Assembly: GCF_004345645.1 (NCBI RefSeq)
Contig: NZ_SLWS01000006.1
Coordinates: 186,001 to 250,000 of the forward strand
DNA: 64,000 nt
Reading direction: 5' to 3'
DNA from: Actinocrispum wychmicini
Lineage (GTDB): Bacteria > Actinomycetota > Actinomycetes > Mycobacteriales > Pseudonocardiaceae
Shown: in pieces, positions 8,699 through 17,520 of the stretch
How positions within the stretch are numbered: position 1 is the first letter of the stretch
How the letters are laid out: the number at the start of each line of letters is the position of its first letter
Notes under the pieces: generated by a model
The model's input: only the letters and a program-made list of their open reading frames with translations
Databases searched by the model: none
What the model was told of the DNA's origin: nothing
Made by a program: the position numbers and the translations under genes

Positions 8699-9636
8699 GT
8701 ACTAACCGTCTCAGACGCGCTCCTGATGGGTACACCCGCCACCGCCAAGTCGGCGGCGATGGCCGCGACCTGCTCGTCCGTGGCCGGCACGAGCGGCAGC
8801 CTTGGCACGCCCGCGTCCACGCCACGCAGCCTCATCGCGGCCTTCGCGAACACCAGGCCAAGGCCGGGCCCTGGGCGGGTGAACGCCCGGTTCACGGGCA
8901 GCAGCCCCCGGTTGTGCTCCAGGGCGGCGGCCACGTCCCCGCGTTCGTAGCTGTCGAGCATCAGGCGCAGCCGGTCGGCCACGACGTGCCCGATGACGCT
9001 GCCGAACCCGACCGCGCCCACCGACAGCCACGGCAGGTTGAGCGCGTCGTCGCCGGAGTAGTACGCGAGCTTGCTGTTCGCCATGACCTCGCAGCCGGCC
9101 TGCAGGTCGCCCTTGGCGTCCTTCACCGCGACGATCTGAGGGTGCTCGGCGAGCCGGATCAGGGTCGGCGTGTTGATCGGCGTGGCGGTGCGCGGCGGGA
9201 TGTCGTAAAGCACCACCGGCAGGTCGGTGCTGTCGGCGATCGCGGTGAAATGCGCGATCAGGCCTTCCTGGGACGGCCGGGAGTAGTACGGCGTCACGGC
9301 CAGCAGCGCGTGCGCACCCGCGTCGGCGAGCTGCTTGGCGAGCCGCACGCTGTGCGCTGTGTCGTACGTGCTGCCGCCGGAGACGATGGTGGCCCGGTCG
9401 CCGACCGCGTCGAGGACCGCGCGGATCAGGTCGACCTTCTCGGCGTCGCTGGTGGTCGGCGCCTCACCGGTGGTGCCGCTCACGATCAGCCCGTCGTTGC
9501 CCAGATCGACCAGGTGCTTGGCCAGCTGCTGCGCCTTGGCCAGGTCGAGCCGGCCGTCGGCGCCGAACGGCGTGACCATGGCGGTCAGGACACGGCCGAC
9601 AGGGCGGCCGGGGGCGGCGGTGGGGCATCCGGTCAT
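8695..9636 (-). CDS. dapA: 4-hydroxy-tetrahydrodipicolinate synthase
   Basis: 313-residue class I aldolase of lysine/diaminopimelate synthesis that condenses pyruvate with aspartate semialdehyde. Seen are the GTTGEAPT substrate loop, the YY of VTPYYSRPSQEG (proton relay), and the Schiff-base lysine in IVAVKDAKGD. The ATG chosen has TAGCGT exactly 7 nt upstream and no Shine-Dalgarno, so a leaderless mRNA is likely; an ATG 21 nt further out is the alternative. It is the promoter-proximal gene of dapA-rnj. In many actinobacteria thyX lies directly upstream; here a kinase cluster and a TIGR03085 gene intervene. Confidence 0.95.
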   Translation of the reverse strand: MTGCPTAAPGRPVGRVLTAMVTPFGADGRLDLAKAQQLAKHLVDLGNDGLIVSGTTGEAPTTSDAEKVDLIRAVLDAVGDRATIVSGGSTYDTAHSVRLAKQLADAGAHALLAVTPYYSRPSQEGLIAHFTAIADSTDLPVVLYDIPPRTATPINTPTLIRLAEHPQIVAVKDAKGDLQAGCEVMANSKLAYYSGDDALNLPWLSVGAVGFGSVIGHVVADRLRLMLDSYERGDVAAALEHNRGLLPVNRAFTRPGPGLGLVFAKAAMRLRGVDAGVPRLPLVPATDEQVAAIAADLAVAGVPIRSASETVST

Positions 9637-9765
9637 GGCCAAGACGCTACCCGTCATGCCCCGGAATACCCGGACGGACTCCCTGGACATACGGAAATTC
9701 AACGTTCTTCGGCAGGATTTCGACGATAGCCGCCGAAAATTCCACGGTATTCGACGGCAATCGCT

Positions 9766-10392
9766 TTAAAAGCTTCGCTTGGTGCCTTTCACCTCGGCCA
9801 CCGCGACGTCGTCCCCGTCGAACTCCACGAGAGTTTGGTCACGGCCGAACGCGTGCAGCAGCAGCTCGCCAGGATCCCCGATCAGGGTCACGGCCTTCGC
9901 CGCGCGCTTGGCGACGATGGTCTCGCCGTCCGGCCGGCGCAGCAGCACACCCACCATGCTCTTGCGGTAACCGCGTTTGGACGCGAACCGCAGCGCGCGC
10001 CACAACGTGGCGTCCCTGGCGGGATCCGCGGGTCGTGGCTCCCAGTCGTCGACCGCACGGCGGACGTCCTCGTGGTGGACGAAGTACTCGGCGCCGTTCA
10101 CCAGCTCGTTGACCGGGCCGAGGCTCAACGGCGACCACCGCGGCGGGCCGCTGCGCACCAGGTCGACCAGTTCGTCCCACGGCTTGGCGGCGTAGTCGGC
10201 CTGGACGCGCTCGGTGCGGGCGGCCAGCGCCGGGACCATGATCCCACCGGCCGCGTCCGGACGCCGGTCCCGCAGCACGAGGTGCGCGGCCAGGTCCCTG
10301 GTCCGCCAGCCCGCGCACAGGGTCGGCGCGTCCGGCCCGACCTCGACGAACAGGTCACTCAGCTGCTGACGTTCCTTGCTCGCGACGCCCAT
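9766..10392 (-). CDS. TIGR03085-family DinB-like metal-binding protein
   Basis: 208 residues of the mycothiol-dependent maleylpyruvate isomerase/DinB superfamily, actinobacterial subfamily TIGR03085. The N-terminal four-helix bundle has the typical LCAGWRTRDLAAHLVLRDRR segment, with the metal-binding His in AAHL and further His in VHHEDVRRA. Function is not established; relatives use a metal and sometimes mycothiol. TAACGT lies 6 nt before the ATG, so a leaderless start inside the end of the upstream kinase unit is likely, although its 13-nt distance from the kinase stop also allows read-through from that gene. Confidence 0.85.
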   Translation of the reverse strand: MGVASKERQQLSDLFVEVGPDAPTLCAGWRTRDLAAHLVLRDRRPDAAGGIMVPALAARTERVQADYAAKPWDELVDLVRSGPPRWSPLSLGPVNELVNGAEYFVHHEDVRRAVDDWEPRPADPARDATLWRALRFASKRGYRKSMVGVLLRRPDGETIVAKRAAKAVTLIGDPGELLLHAFGRDQTLVEFDGDDVAVAEVKGTKRSF

Positions 10393-10405
10393 ACAGCCAC
10401 GTTAC

Positions 10406-11872
10406 TCAGCTGTCGTCCTTCACGACTATGGACCCGGTCACCGTGCTTTTGTCCTTGGTCGTGGCCAGGCAAGGGATCGTGCGCGCGGCGCCGTCCGGAT
10501 CGCTCCACGCCTGCGTGGTGGGGATCAGCGCGATGAAGGTCATCTTCTGCTTGTCGGGCCCGATCTTGTCCGAGTTGAAGATCAGGGCGCAGCCGGCCTC
10601 GCCGAACTTCCTCAGGAACTCGCCCGGGTAGCCGGCGCCTGGCTTGTTCTGGCTCTTGTTCGGCTGTTTGAAGTCGACCTTGACCTCGCCGTACAACTCC
10701 GTGGTGTGTGGCTTGGTGAGACAGTCGATCTGGTCGGCGTTCTTGTACTGCGACTGGTCCGCGGGCGCCTTCGCCAGGCAGGACTGGCGGGCCGAGAAGT
10801 ACGGCTCGAACACCGGGATCGCGCCGCCTTCGCCGTACGTCATGGACGTCTGGGCGTTGGTCGGGGTGTCGGTGGTGGTGCCGCTCAGCAGGACGTGCCC
10901 GAACCAGCCGGCCGCGAGCAGGACCACGCCGGCCACGGCGGCGAGCACGAGCCGCGGCGGCTTGCGGCTCTTGGCCGGGCCGCCGGGCTGGGTCGTCGGG
11001 TTCGGCGTCCACATCGCGGGCGAGGTCGGCCCGGTGTTCGGGATCGCCTGGGTCGCCTGGCCGAGCAGCGCCCGCACCTGCGGCGCGGTCGGGCGGCCGG
11101 CGGGTTCGGAGTTCAGCAGGCCCATGATCAGCGACGCGAGCGGGCCGCGGCAGCGGGTCAGGAACGCGACCTCGTTCATGATCGCCTGGATCGACGCGGC
11201 CGTGTTCTGCCGGTCGTACGGGCCGTAGCCCTCCACCGCGTAGAACAGGGTGGCGCCCAACGCCCACAGGTCGGACGCGGGCACCGCCTCCTGGCCCTTG
11301 AGCCGTTCCGGCGACATGTACGTGGGCGAGCCGATCAGCGTGCCGCTGGTGGTCAGCCGCGGGTCCTCGGTGGACTGGGCGATGCCGAAGTCGGTCAGCT
11401 TCACCCGGCCGTTGGCGTCGACCATGACGTTGCTGGGCTTGACGTCCCGGTGCACGATCCCGGCCCGGTGCGCGGTGTCCAAAGCGGACACAAGCTGCTC
11501 GGCGACACGCGCGGTGAACGCCTCTGACACCGGGCCACGCTGCCGCACGATGTCGGCGAGCGTCGGCGCCTCGATCAGCTCCATCACGATGAACGTGTTG
11601 CCGGACTCCTGCACCACGTCGAACACCGTGACGATCGCCGGGTCACTCAGCCGCCCGGCAGTACGGGCCTCGCGGAGCACACGCTCCTCGTAGACGTACC
11701 GTTCCTGCGGGGCGATGCCGTCCGGAAGATGCAGTTCCTTGATCGCGACCCGCCGCCCGATCGTGCGGTCCTCGGCCAGCCAGACCACACCCATGCCGCC
11801 GCGACCGATCTCGCGGATGATCGCGTAACGACCGCCGACGATGCGCTGCTGCTGCGCGTACTCCTGCGTCAC
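10406..11872 (-). CDS. transmembrane Ser/Thr protein kinase (PknB type), paralogue 1
   Basis: 488 residues: cytoplasmic Hanks-type kinase domain (about 14-275) with glycine loop GRGGMG, ATP lysine in VAIKE (Lys45), catalytic loop HRDVKPSN, metal-binding DFG and activation segment ending SPTYMSPE. A juxtamembrane Pro/Lys linker precedes one membrane helix (LVLAAVAGVVLLAAGW) and an extracellular domain of about 150 residues with several Cys and no PASTA repeat. TAGAGT sits 6 nt before the GTG start with no Shine-Dalgarno, so it probably has its own leaderless promoter. It is one of three adjacent, co-oriented paralogues; the extracellular parts differ, suggesting different inputs. Confidence 0.93.
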   Translation of the reverse strand: MTQEYAQQQRIVGGRYAIIREIGRGGMGVVWLAEDRTIGRRVAIKELHLPDGIAPQERYVYEERVLREARTAGRLSDPAIVTVFDVVQESGNTFIVMELIEAPTLADIVRQRGPVSEAFTARVAEQLVSALDTAHRAGIVHRDVKPSNVMVDANGRVKLTDFGIAQSTEDPRLTTSGTLIGSPTYMSPERLKGQEAVPASDLWALGATLFYAVEGYGPYDRQNTAASIQAIMNEVAFLTRCRGPLASLIMGLLNSEPAGRPTAPQVRALLGQATQAIPNTGPTSPAMWTPNPTTQPGGPAKSRKPPRLVLAAVAGVVLLAAGWFGHVLLSGTTTDTPTNAQTSMTYGEGGAIPVFEPYFSARQSCLAKAPADQSQYKNADQIDCLTKPHTTELYGEVKVDFKQPNKSQNKPGAGYPGEFLRKFGEAGCALIFNSDKIGPDKQKMTFIALIPTTQAWSDPDGAARTIPCLATTKDKSTVTGSIVVKDDS

Positions 11873-11934
11873 GCGGAGACTCTAGCCCGACCGGCTCCGA
11901 TTGACTTCTGGTTGCCCCAAAGGGCATCGACGTG

Positions 11935-13482
11935 TCAGTTGCCGCCGACGGGCTCGGTCGCCATGCTGTCGCGGGCCGTGACCACATAGCAGAGTCCGTT
12001 GTGCTCGCCGGCCTCCCAGACGTCCTTGGTCGGCACCATCGCGCCCTGCGACACCATGTAGGGCGGCGAGAGGTCGCTGGCCTTGTCCTTGCAGCTGGTC
12101 TCGGTGCCTTGGCGCAGTTCGGCCTCCGCCGGGTACGGGTCGTCCGAGGCGCCCAGGCTGACCTGCGCGAACACTTCGAGGTTGTGCGGACTGGAGCACT
12201 CCACCGACTTGATCTGCTCGGCGTTCGTGCCCAGGAAGCATCCGGTGCCGACGTTCTGCAGGAAGTCCTCCGAGGTGACATCCCCGCCTGGCCCGTAGGT
12301 CAGGGTCCTCGTGCTGGCCATGCCGCGACCGCTGGCCGAGGCATGGTTGGACGCGGACGAGCGGGACCGTTCCGAGATGGGCGGCCAGGTGCCGTCGTTG
12401 GCCGAGGGAGCGGTGGCGGCCGAGTTGCTCTTGCCGGTCCCGAACACGCCCGTCACAGCCAGAACCACCGCGACCGCGACCACCAGCACCAGGCCGCCTA
12501 AGGCCAGCAGAGCCACGTTCTGGGGCTTACGCGGGGACGAGGACAGCACCTGTGTCCCACCCCGCGGCGGGTACGGTTGCGGGCCACTTGGCGGCAGCAC
12601 CAGGCCCGGCGGCGTCATCGGGCCGGGCACCACCGGCTGGGGGCCGGTCGGCGGGCGCTGGGCGCGGGCCTGGTCGATCAGGTAGCGCGCCTGGTCGGGG
12701 GTGAGCCGGACGTGCGGGTCGGGGTTGAGCAGGCCCATGATCAGGTCCGCCAACGGGCCCTGCTGGGTCACCCGCAGCTGGGCCCGCTCGTTCATGATCG
12801 CCTGGATGGACGCGGCCGTGGTGGACCGCTCGAACGCGCCCGCGCCTTCCGAGGCGAAGAACAGTGTCGCGCCAAGTGCCCAGAGGTCGGACGCGGGCGA
12901 CGCCTCGTGACCCAGCAACCGCTCCGGCGAGATGTACGTGGGCGAGCCCATCAGCGTGCCGGTCGACGTCAGCCGTGGGTCCTCTGTGGACTGTGCGATG
13001 CCGAAGTCGGTCAGCTTCACCCGGCCGTTCGGCGTGACAATCACGTTGCTGGGCTTGACATCCCGGTGCACGACACCGGTCCGGTGGGCGACTTCCAACG
13101 CGGCCAGCATCTGGTCGGCGATTTTCAACACCCGCTCCGGCGGCATCGGGCCGTGCCGCTTGACCAGGTCGGCCAAGTCGGGCGCCTCCACCAACTCCAT
13201 CACGATGAACGTGGCGCCGTCCGCCTGCACCACGTCGTGCACGGTCACGATGCCGGGGTCGCTCAACCGGCCCGCGGTCCGCGCCTCGCGCAACACGCGC
13301 TCTTCGAACACCTGCCGCTCGGCCGGCGGGATACCCTGCGGCAACAGGAGTTCCTTGATCGCCACCTGCCGGCCGATGGTCGAGTCCTCGGCCAGCCACA
13401 CCACACCCATGCCGCCCCGGCCAAGCTCACGGACAACGGTGTAGCGGCCGGCTATCACCCGTGGTTGCTGGTCCTCCGTCAC
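11935..13482 (-). CDS. transmembrane Ser/Thr protein kinase (PknB type), paralogue 2
   Basis: 515 residues. The kinase domain has GRGGMG, VAIKE (Lys43), HRDVKPSN and DFG, and is very similar to paralogue 1 through the activation loop. A Pro-rich linker leads to one membrane helix (VALLALGGLVLVVAVAVVLA) and an extracellular domain that shares Cys positions with paralogue 1 (SVECSSPHN, GLCYVV), so the outer domains of these two are related. The GTG start follows TAGAGT by 6 nt, almost base-for-base the promoter of paralogue 1, pointing to recent duplication including the promoter. Confidence 0.93.
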   Translation of the reverse strand: MTEDQQPRVIAGRYTVVRELGRGGMGVVWLAEDSTIGRQVAIKELLLPQGIPPAERQVFEERVLREARTAGRLSDPGIVTVHDVVQADGATFIVMELVEAPDLADLVKRHGPMPPERVLKIADQMLAALEVAHRTGVVHRDVKPSNVIVTPNGRVKLTDFGIAQSTEDPRLTSTGTLMGSPTYISPERLLGHEASPASDLWALGATLFFASEGAGAFERSTTAASIQAIMNERAQLRVTQQGPLADLIMGLLNPDPHVRLTPDQARYLIDQARAQRPPTGPQPVVPGPMTPPGLVLPPSGPQPYPPRGGTQVLSSSPRKPQNVALLALGGLVLVVAVAVVLAVTGVFGTGKSNSAATAPSANDGTWPPISERSRSSASNHASASGRGMASTRTLTYGPGGDVTSEDFLQNVGTGCFLGTNAEQIKSVECSSPHNLEVFAQVSLGASDDPYPAEAELRQGTETSCKDKASDLSPPYMVSQGAMVPTKDVWEAGEHNGLCYVVTARDSMATEPVGGN

Positions 13483-13502
13483 GCGGGCACTCTAGCTTTC
13501 CC

Positions 13503-14699
13503 TCAGGTCTGGAACGCTTCCGACAGCGACTTCTGCAAGTCGGACATGTTGGTCGGGAGGTCGTCGCCGTTGTCCGACGACTGGGTGTCGGGCTTGGACT
13601 CCTCGGTGGTCTTGGACTCCTCCGCGGACGACGGCGGTGACGCGGGCGAGTTGTCGTCCTGTGACTCGGCACTGCTTGGGGCGGGCGAAGGGTTCGTGGC
13701 CGGGCCCGTGGTGCCCGGCTGTTGCTTGTTGCCGCCCAGCAGCAGAATGCCGGCCGTCACCACCGCGGCGACCGCCACCACGACGCCGCCGATCGCCAGC
13801 CAGCGGCGGGAACCGCCGTTCTTCGCCGGCGGCGGCCCGACCGTGGCCGCCACGGGCATGGCCTTCACGGTCTGCTCGCCAGTCGGCTCACGGCCTTGTT
13901 CGGCCAGTTGACGGGCCTGCGCCGCGGTCAGCCGGGTCTGCGGGTTCGGATCCATCAGACCCGTGACCAGGGTCGCGACCGGGCCCTGGGCGATCCGGAT
14001 GGTGGCCCGCTCGTTCATGATCGCCTGGATGACGGCGGGGGTCGTCGGCCGGTCGTACGCGCCGAAACCCTCCACCGCGAAGAACAGCGTGGCACCCAGC
14101 GCCCACAGGTCCGACGCCGGCGACGCGTCGTGGCCGAGCAGCCGCTCCGGCGAGATGTACGTGGGGGAACCGATGATCGACCCGTTGGTGGTCAGCTTCG
14201 GGTCCTCAATCGACTGCGCGATGCCGAAGTCGGCCAGCTTCACCCGGCCGTTCGGGGCGACCATCACGTTGGCGGGCTTGACGTCCCGGTGCACGATCCC
14301 GGCGGCGTGCGCGGTCTCCAACGCGGACAGCAACTGTTCGGCGATCTTCGCCACGAACGGACCGGGCAGCGGGCCGCGTTGGGCGACGACGTCCGCCAGA
14401 TCCGGGTACTCGACCAACTCCATCACGATGAACGTGGTGCCGCTCTCCTGCAGCACGTCGTACACCGTCACGATGCCCGGGTCGTTCAGCCGGCCCGCGG
14501 TGCGCGCCTCGCGCAGCACGCGTTCCTCGAACACCTGCCGCTCGTGCGGTGGTGTGCTCGGCGGCAGCAGAAGTTCCTTGATGGCCACCTTCCGGCCGAT
14601 CGTGCTGTCCTGCGCGAGCCACACGATCCCCATGCCGCCACGCCCCAACTCGTCCAGCAGGGTGTAACGACCAGCCCCCAGTTGGTCACCTCGGTTCAC
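13503..14699 (-). CDS. transmembrane Ser/Thr protein kinase (PknB type), paralogue 3
   Basis: 398 residues with all kinase motifs (GRGGMG, VAIKE, HRDVKPAN, DFG). Unlike its two neighbours, the part outside the single membrane helix (WLAIGGVVVAVAAVVTAGIL) is a short Ser/Pro/Glu-rich tail without cysteines, so it lacks an obvious folded sensor domain. The start taken is the GTG 6 nt after TAGGTT; an in-frame GTG two codons upstream is possible. It is the first of the three tandem kinase genes in transcription order, and each has its own promoter-like hexamer. Confidence 0.9.
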   Translation of the reverse strand: MNRGDQLGAGRYTLLDELGRGGMGIVWLAQDSTIGRKVAIKELLLPPSTPPHERQVFEERVLREARTAGRLNDPGIVTVYDVLQESGTTFIVMELVEYPDLADVVAQRGPLPGPFVAKIAEQLLSALETAHAAGIVHRDVKPANVMVAPNGRVKLADFGIAQSIEDPKLTTNGSIIGSPTYISPERLLGHDASPASDLWALGATLFFAVEGFGAYDRPTTPAVIQAIMNERATIRIAQGPVATLVTGLMDPNPQTRLTAAQARQLAEQGREPTGEQTVKAMPVAATVGPPPAKNGGSRRWLAIGGVVVAVAAVVTAGILLLGGNKQQPGTTGPATNPSPAPSSAESQDDNSPASPPSSAEESKTTEESKPDTQSSDNGDDLPTNMSDLQKSLSEAFQT

Positions 14700-14749
14700 A
14701 CGCACAACCTACGGCACCGAGTCGCGAACAGTGTTTCCCCAAAGGGCAA

Positions 14750-15133
14750 CTAGGAGTGCACGTCGTGACCGGCCTCCCGCAACGCCGCCACCGCCCGGCC
14801 CAGGTCGACCTCCTTGACCAGGATGTGGTCTGTGTCGAAGGTGGACACCGCGAAGATCGGCACCCCAGCCGCGGCCAGGGTGCCGGCGAGCGCGGCCATG
14901 ATCCCGGTCAGCGTGAACTCCAACGGGCCGCGCACGGTCAGCAGCCGCCAGCCGTCGTCCACCTTGGCCCCGGCCGGCGCGACCGCTGCCGGGCAGACGA
15001 CCGAAATCTCCTCAGGAGTGCGGGTGACCGACACCAGCGAGTCGCCCACCGGCAGCACAGGCGGCTCGGCGTCGGCCGGCAGCCGCGCGAGCGCGTACTC
15101 CCCCGGCCGAAGGTCGACCGTGAGCCGGTTCAT
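14750..15133 (-). CDS. ACT-domain protein (CASTOR-like)
   Basis: 127 residues consisting of two ACT-type folds as in the CASTOR/ACT_7 group: EISVVCPA with the following strand, and LEFTLTGIMAALAGTLAAAG with VSTFDTDHILV. Such domains bind amino acids; the ligand is unknown. The ATG overlaps the thyX stop as ATGA, so it is translated with thyX. Being beside thyX and in the same region as dapA, a role in sensing an amino acid is a reasonable but untested guess. Confidence 0.8.
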   Translation of the reverse strand: MNRLTVDLRPGEYALARLPADAEPPVLPVGDSLVSVTRTPEEISVVCPAAVAPAGAKVDDGWRLLTVRGPLEFTLTGIMAALAGTLAAAGVPIFAVSTFDTDHILVKEVDLGRAVAALREAGHDVHS

Positions 15134-15882
15134 CCTTCGGTTACGAGCGGGCTGCCGGCCGTCTCGGTACCGTCGGGCAGCGTCGAGATGGTGAAGTCGT
15201 CGAACACGTTCGCCGCGGCCTTCTGCAGCTGGCGCAGGCATTCCACGGCCAGCGCGCGGATCTCGACGTCGGCCGCCTCGGTCGCGCGCATGGCGATGAA
15301 GTGCCGCCAGGCACGGTAGTTGCCGGTTACGACGATCCGCGTCTCGGTCGCGTTCGGCAGCACCGCGCGCGCGGCCTGCCGGGCCTGCTTGCGCCGCAGG
15401 GTCGCGTTGGGCTCGTCGGCGAACTTCTTCTCCAGCCCCACCAGCAACTCGGTGTACGCCTCGACCGCGGCGTCGGCGGCCGCGACGAACTTGGCGTGCA
15501 GCTCCGGGTCCTCGGCGATGACGTCCGGCTCGACCATGGCGGCGTTCCGCTCGGGCACGTACCGCTGGGACAGCTGGGAGTACGAGAAGTGCCGGTGGCG
15601 GATCAGCTCGTGGGTGAGCGACCGGGAGATGCCGGTGATGTAGAACGTCACCGACCCGTGCTCGAGGACCGAGAGGTGCCCGACCTCCAGGATGTGCCGC
15701 AGGTAGCCGGCGTTGGTCGCGGTGGCCGGGTTGGGCTTCTTCCACGACTGGTAGCACGCCCGGCCGGCGAACTCGGCCAGGGCCTCGCCGCCGTCGCTGT
15801 CGGTCGACCATGGCACGTCCGCCGGCGGGAAGAACTCGGTTTTGGCGATCAGCTGCACGCGGGGGGCGACGGTCTCGGTCAT
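15130..15882 (-). CDS. thyX: flavin-dependent thymidylate synthase
   Basis: 250-residue ThyX, which methylates dUMP using methylene-tetrahydrofolate and FAD/NADPH. The family signature RHRxxSxxxxSQRY is seen as RHRHFSYSQLSQRY. The ATG is preceded by TAGGCT at 7 nt and no Shine-Dalgarno (leaderless). It is coupled to the downstream ACT-domain gene. In mycobacteria thyX is followed directly by dapA; here about 5.5 kb (ACT gene, three kinases, TIGR03085 gene) separates them. Confidence 0.96.
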   Translation of the reverse strand: MTETVAPRVQLIAKTEFFPPADVPWSTDSDGGEALAEFAGRACYQSWKKPNPATATNAGYLRHILEVGHLSVLEHGSVTFYITGISRSLTHELIRHRHFSYSQLSQRYVPERNAAMVEPDVIAEDPELHAKFVAAADAAVEAYTELLVGLEKKFADEPNATLRRKQARQAARAVLPNATETRIVVTGNYRAWRHFIAMRATEAADVEIRALAVECLRQLQKAAANVFDDFTISTLPDGTETAGSPLVTEG

Positions 15883-15930
15883 GGCCGAGAGCCTAACCGG
15901 CCAGCTTGCCCGCAGTGCTCCCCCGCGCCG

Positions 15931-16004
15931 TGACATCACATGGCACCATTGGTGACGTCATCCATGCTTGACGTGACGTCAGATGTGGTGTCATAGTGAC
16001 GTCA
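15931..16004 (+). promoter_or_regulatory. array of four TGACGTCA-type palindromes overlapping a leaderless promoter
   Basis: Perfect TGACGTCA palindromes begin at 15953, 15974 and 15997, and a one-mismatch copy (TGACATCA) at 15931. Spacings are 22, 21 and 23 bp, i.e. two helical turns. The promoter is embedded: TTGACG at 15968-15973, an 18-bp spacer, CATAGT at 15992-15997, then 6 nt to the ATG of the downstream gene. The last palindrome includes the A of the start codon. A regulator bound here would block the promoter; autoregulation by the adjacent gene product is the obvious candidate. Confidence 0.75.
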
Positions 16005-16552
16005 TGGATCTCACGCCGTACATCGAGTCACTGCGCGAGGACCTTGCGACCACTGCTTCCGCCGGGGACGACCAGACCCGGCGCGCGGCGGCCGTACTGT
16101 CCGCCGCGCTGGAGCCGGCCATCCGGTTGGCCATCATGAACGCCCTGTCGGACCTGGCCGCCGAGGTCACGGCCGCGTTGGACGACCACGTCGTCGAGGT
16201 TCGCCTCGCCGGCCGGGACGTCCAGGTCGCGGTCACATACACCGGGACGCACACCGGTTCGACGCCACGCGACGCCGAGCAGCCGTTGCCGCCGCCGACC
16301 GGTGGCGACAGCGCCGAGAACATCAGCCGGATGACCGTGCGGATGTTCGAGCAGATCAAGAGCCAGGCCGAGCGGGCGGCCGCCGCGCAAGGCGTGTCGC
16401 TGAACACGTTCGTGTCCCAGGCCGTCCAAGGCGCCCTGCACCACAAGATGCGCGACCGCGGCTGGCACGGGCCTGAGCACCACCACGGGGAGACGAAGAG
16501 CAAGCGCACCGATGGCGAGTCGTCGCGGGTGCACGGATGGTACGAGGGCTGA
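16004..16552 (+). CDS. HicB/ribbon-helix-helix-like DNA-binding protein, 182 aa
   Basis: Begins MDLTPYIESLREDL, an N-terminal helical domain of the group often labelled toxin-antitoxin HicB family in actinobacteria. Residues about 110-150 contain a short strand and two helices (RMTVRMFEQIKSQAERAAAA then GVSLNTFVSQAVQGAL) that fit a ribbon-helix-helix DNA-binding fold. The tail is His/Lys-rich. No toxin is adjacent, so an antitoxin role is doubtful. The four operator-like palindromes in its promoter suggest autoregulation. It is followed by the DUF4097 gene after 7 nt, so both form one unit. Confidence 0.75.
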   Translation: MDLTPYIESLREDLATTASAGDDQTRRAAAVLSAALEPAIRLAIMNALSDLAAEVTAALDDHVVEVRLAGRDVQVAVTYTGTHTGSTPRDAEQPLPPPTGGDSAENISRMTVRMFEQIKSQAERAAAAQGVSLNTFVSQAVQGALHHKMRDRGWHGPEHHHGETKSKRTDGESSRVHGWYEG

Positions 16553-16559
16553 GGGGACC

Positions 16560-17459
16560 ATGACCGAGGAACCGACCGAGAAGGTCCGGGAACGCAACTT
16601 CGACGCCGACGGACCGCACGAGATCGACGTGTCCATCCACTCCGGCGCCGTGGACGTCCTGCTGACCGACGAACCCGGGATCACCGTCCGGGTCCGGCAC
16701 CGCCCGGACGCCGGCAACGCGTGGACGTCCGGCATCGCCAACCTGATGACCTGGGTGTCCGGTCTGTCCGGCCAGTTCGGTCAGTTCGGCCAGGCGTCCG
16801 TGGACGACGCGGTCGACCAGGTCCGGATCGAACTGCAGGGCAAACGGCTCGTCGTGCACGCCCCGAAAGGCCCGATGTTCCAGGCGTTCCCGCTCGGCGT
16901 GACGGTACGGGCGCCGGCCGGGTCGAACGTGGAGGTCCGCAGCGGCTCCGCGGACGTGCTGGTCACCGGCGCCGCCGGGAAGATGAAGGTGCAGACCGGG
17001 TCCGGCGAGATCAAGATCGACCGCGCGGACGGGGCCGCGATGGTCACCACCGGCACCGGCGCGGTCCGGCTCGGGCCGATGCTCGGCGGACTGCAGGCCC
17101 GCAGCGGCAGCGGCGACGTGGAGGTGTCGTCCGTGGGCGGCACCACCGCTCTGGTCACCGGCAGCGGGGACGTGTGGCTGGGCGCGGTGGCCGCGGACGT
17201 GATGGCCCGCACCGGCACCGGCGACCTGACCGTGGCGGACGCGGCCTGCGGAAAGATCGACCTGCACACCGGCTCCGGCGAGATCCGGGTCGGGGTGCGG
17301 CAGGGGGCGACCGCGGAGGTCGACCTCAGCTCCGGCTCCGGGCAGGCCCGCAGCGAACTGAACCTGACCGACGAGCGCCCACTGGCCGAGCCGAAACTGC
17401 GGGTGCGGGGCCGGACGGGATCAGGCACGGCATTGGTCACCTCCGCCCTGGACGGGTGA
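16560..17459 (+). CDS. DUF4097-family beta-strand repeat protein
   Basis: 299 residues of short repeated beta-strands with Gly/Ser/Asp turns (RSGSADVLV, TGSGEIKI, RSGSGDVEV, TGSGDVWL, TGTGDLTV, TGSGEIRV), the right-handed beta-solenoid pattern of DUF4097 proteins. No signal peptide or membrane helix, so it is probably cytoplasmic. The ATG has a GAGGGG ribosome site, and the gene lies 7 nt after the HicB-like gene. In other actinobacteria this pair (HicB-like plus DUF4097) recurs together; the molecular role is unknown. It ends at a strong terminator hairpin. Confidence 0.85.
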   Translation: MTEEPTEKVRERNFDADGPHEIDVSIHSGAVDVLLTDEPGITVRVRHRPDAGNAWTSGIANLMTWVSGLSGQFGQFGQASVDDAVDQVRIELQGKRLVVHAPKGPMFQAFPLGVTVRAPAGSNVEVRSGSADVLVTGAAGKMKVQTGSGEIKIDRADGAAMVTTGTGAVRLGPMLGGLQARSGSGDVEVSSVGGTTALVTGSGDVWLGAVAADVMARTGTGDLTVADAACGKIDLHTGSGEIRVGVRQGATAEVDLSSGSGQARSELNLTDERPLAEPKLRVRGRTGSGTALVTSALDG

Positions 17460-17482
17460 TCCGGGGCGGGCACACGGGGGAT

Positions 17483-17520
17483 GGCGGGGTTCTCGTCGGG
17501 GAGCGAGAACCCCGCCTTTT
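17483..17520. terminator. terminator between DUF4097 gene and AlkZ-like gene
   Basis: A perfect 13-bp stem (GGCGGGGTTCTCG / CGAGAACCCCGCC) with an 8-nt loop followed by TTTT on the plus strand. The T-tract overlaps the stop codon of the converging minus-strand gene, so it can serve both. Confidence 0.85.

Noticed and set aside
16004..17459. HicAB toxin-antitoxin pair
   Set aside because: The partner is a DUF4097 beta-repeat protein, not a HicA toxin.
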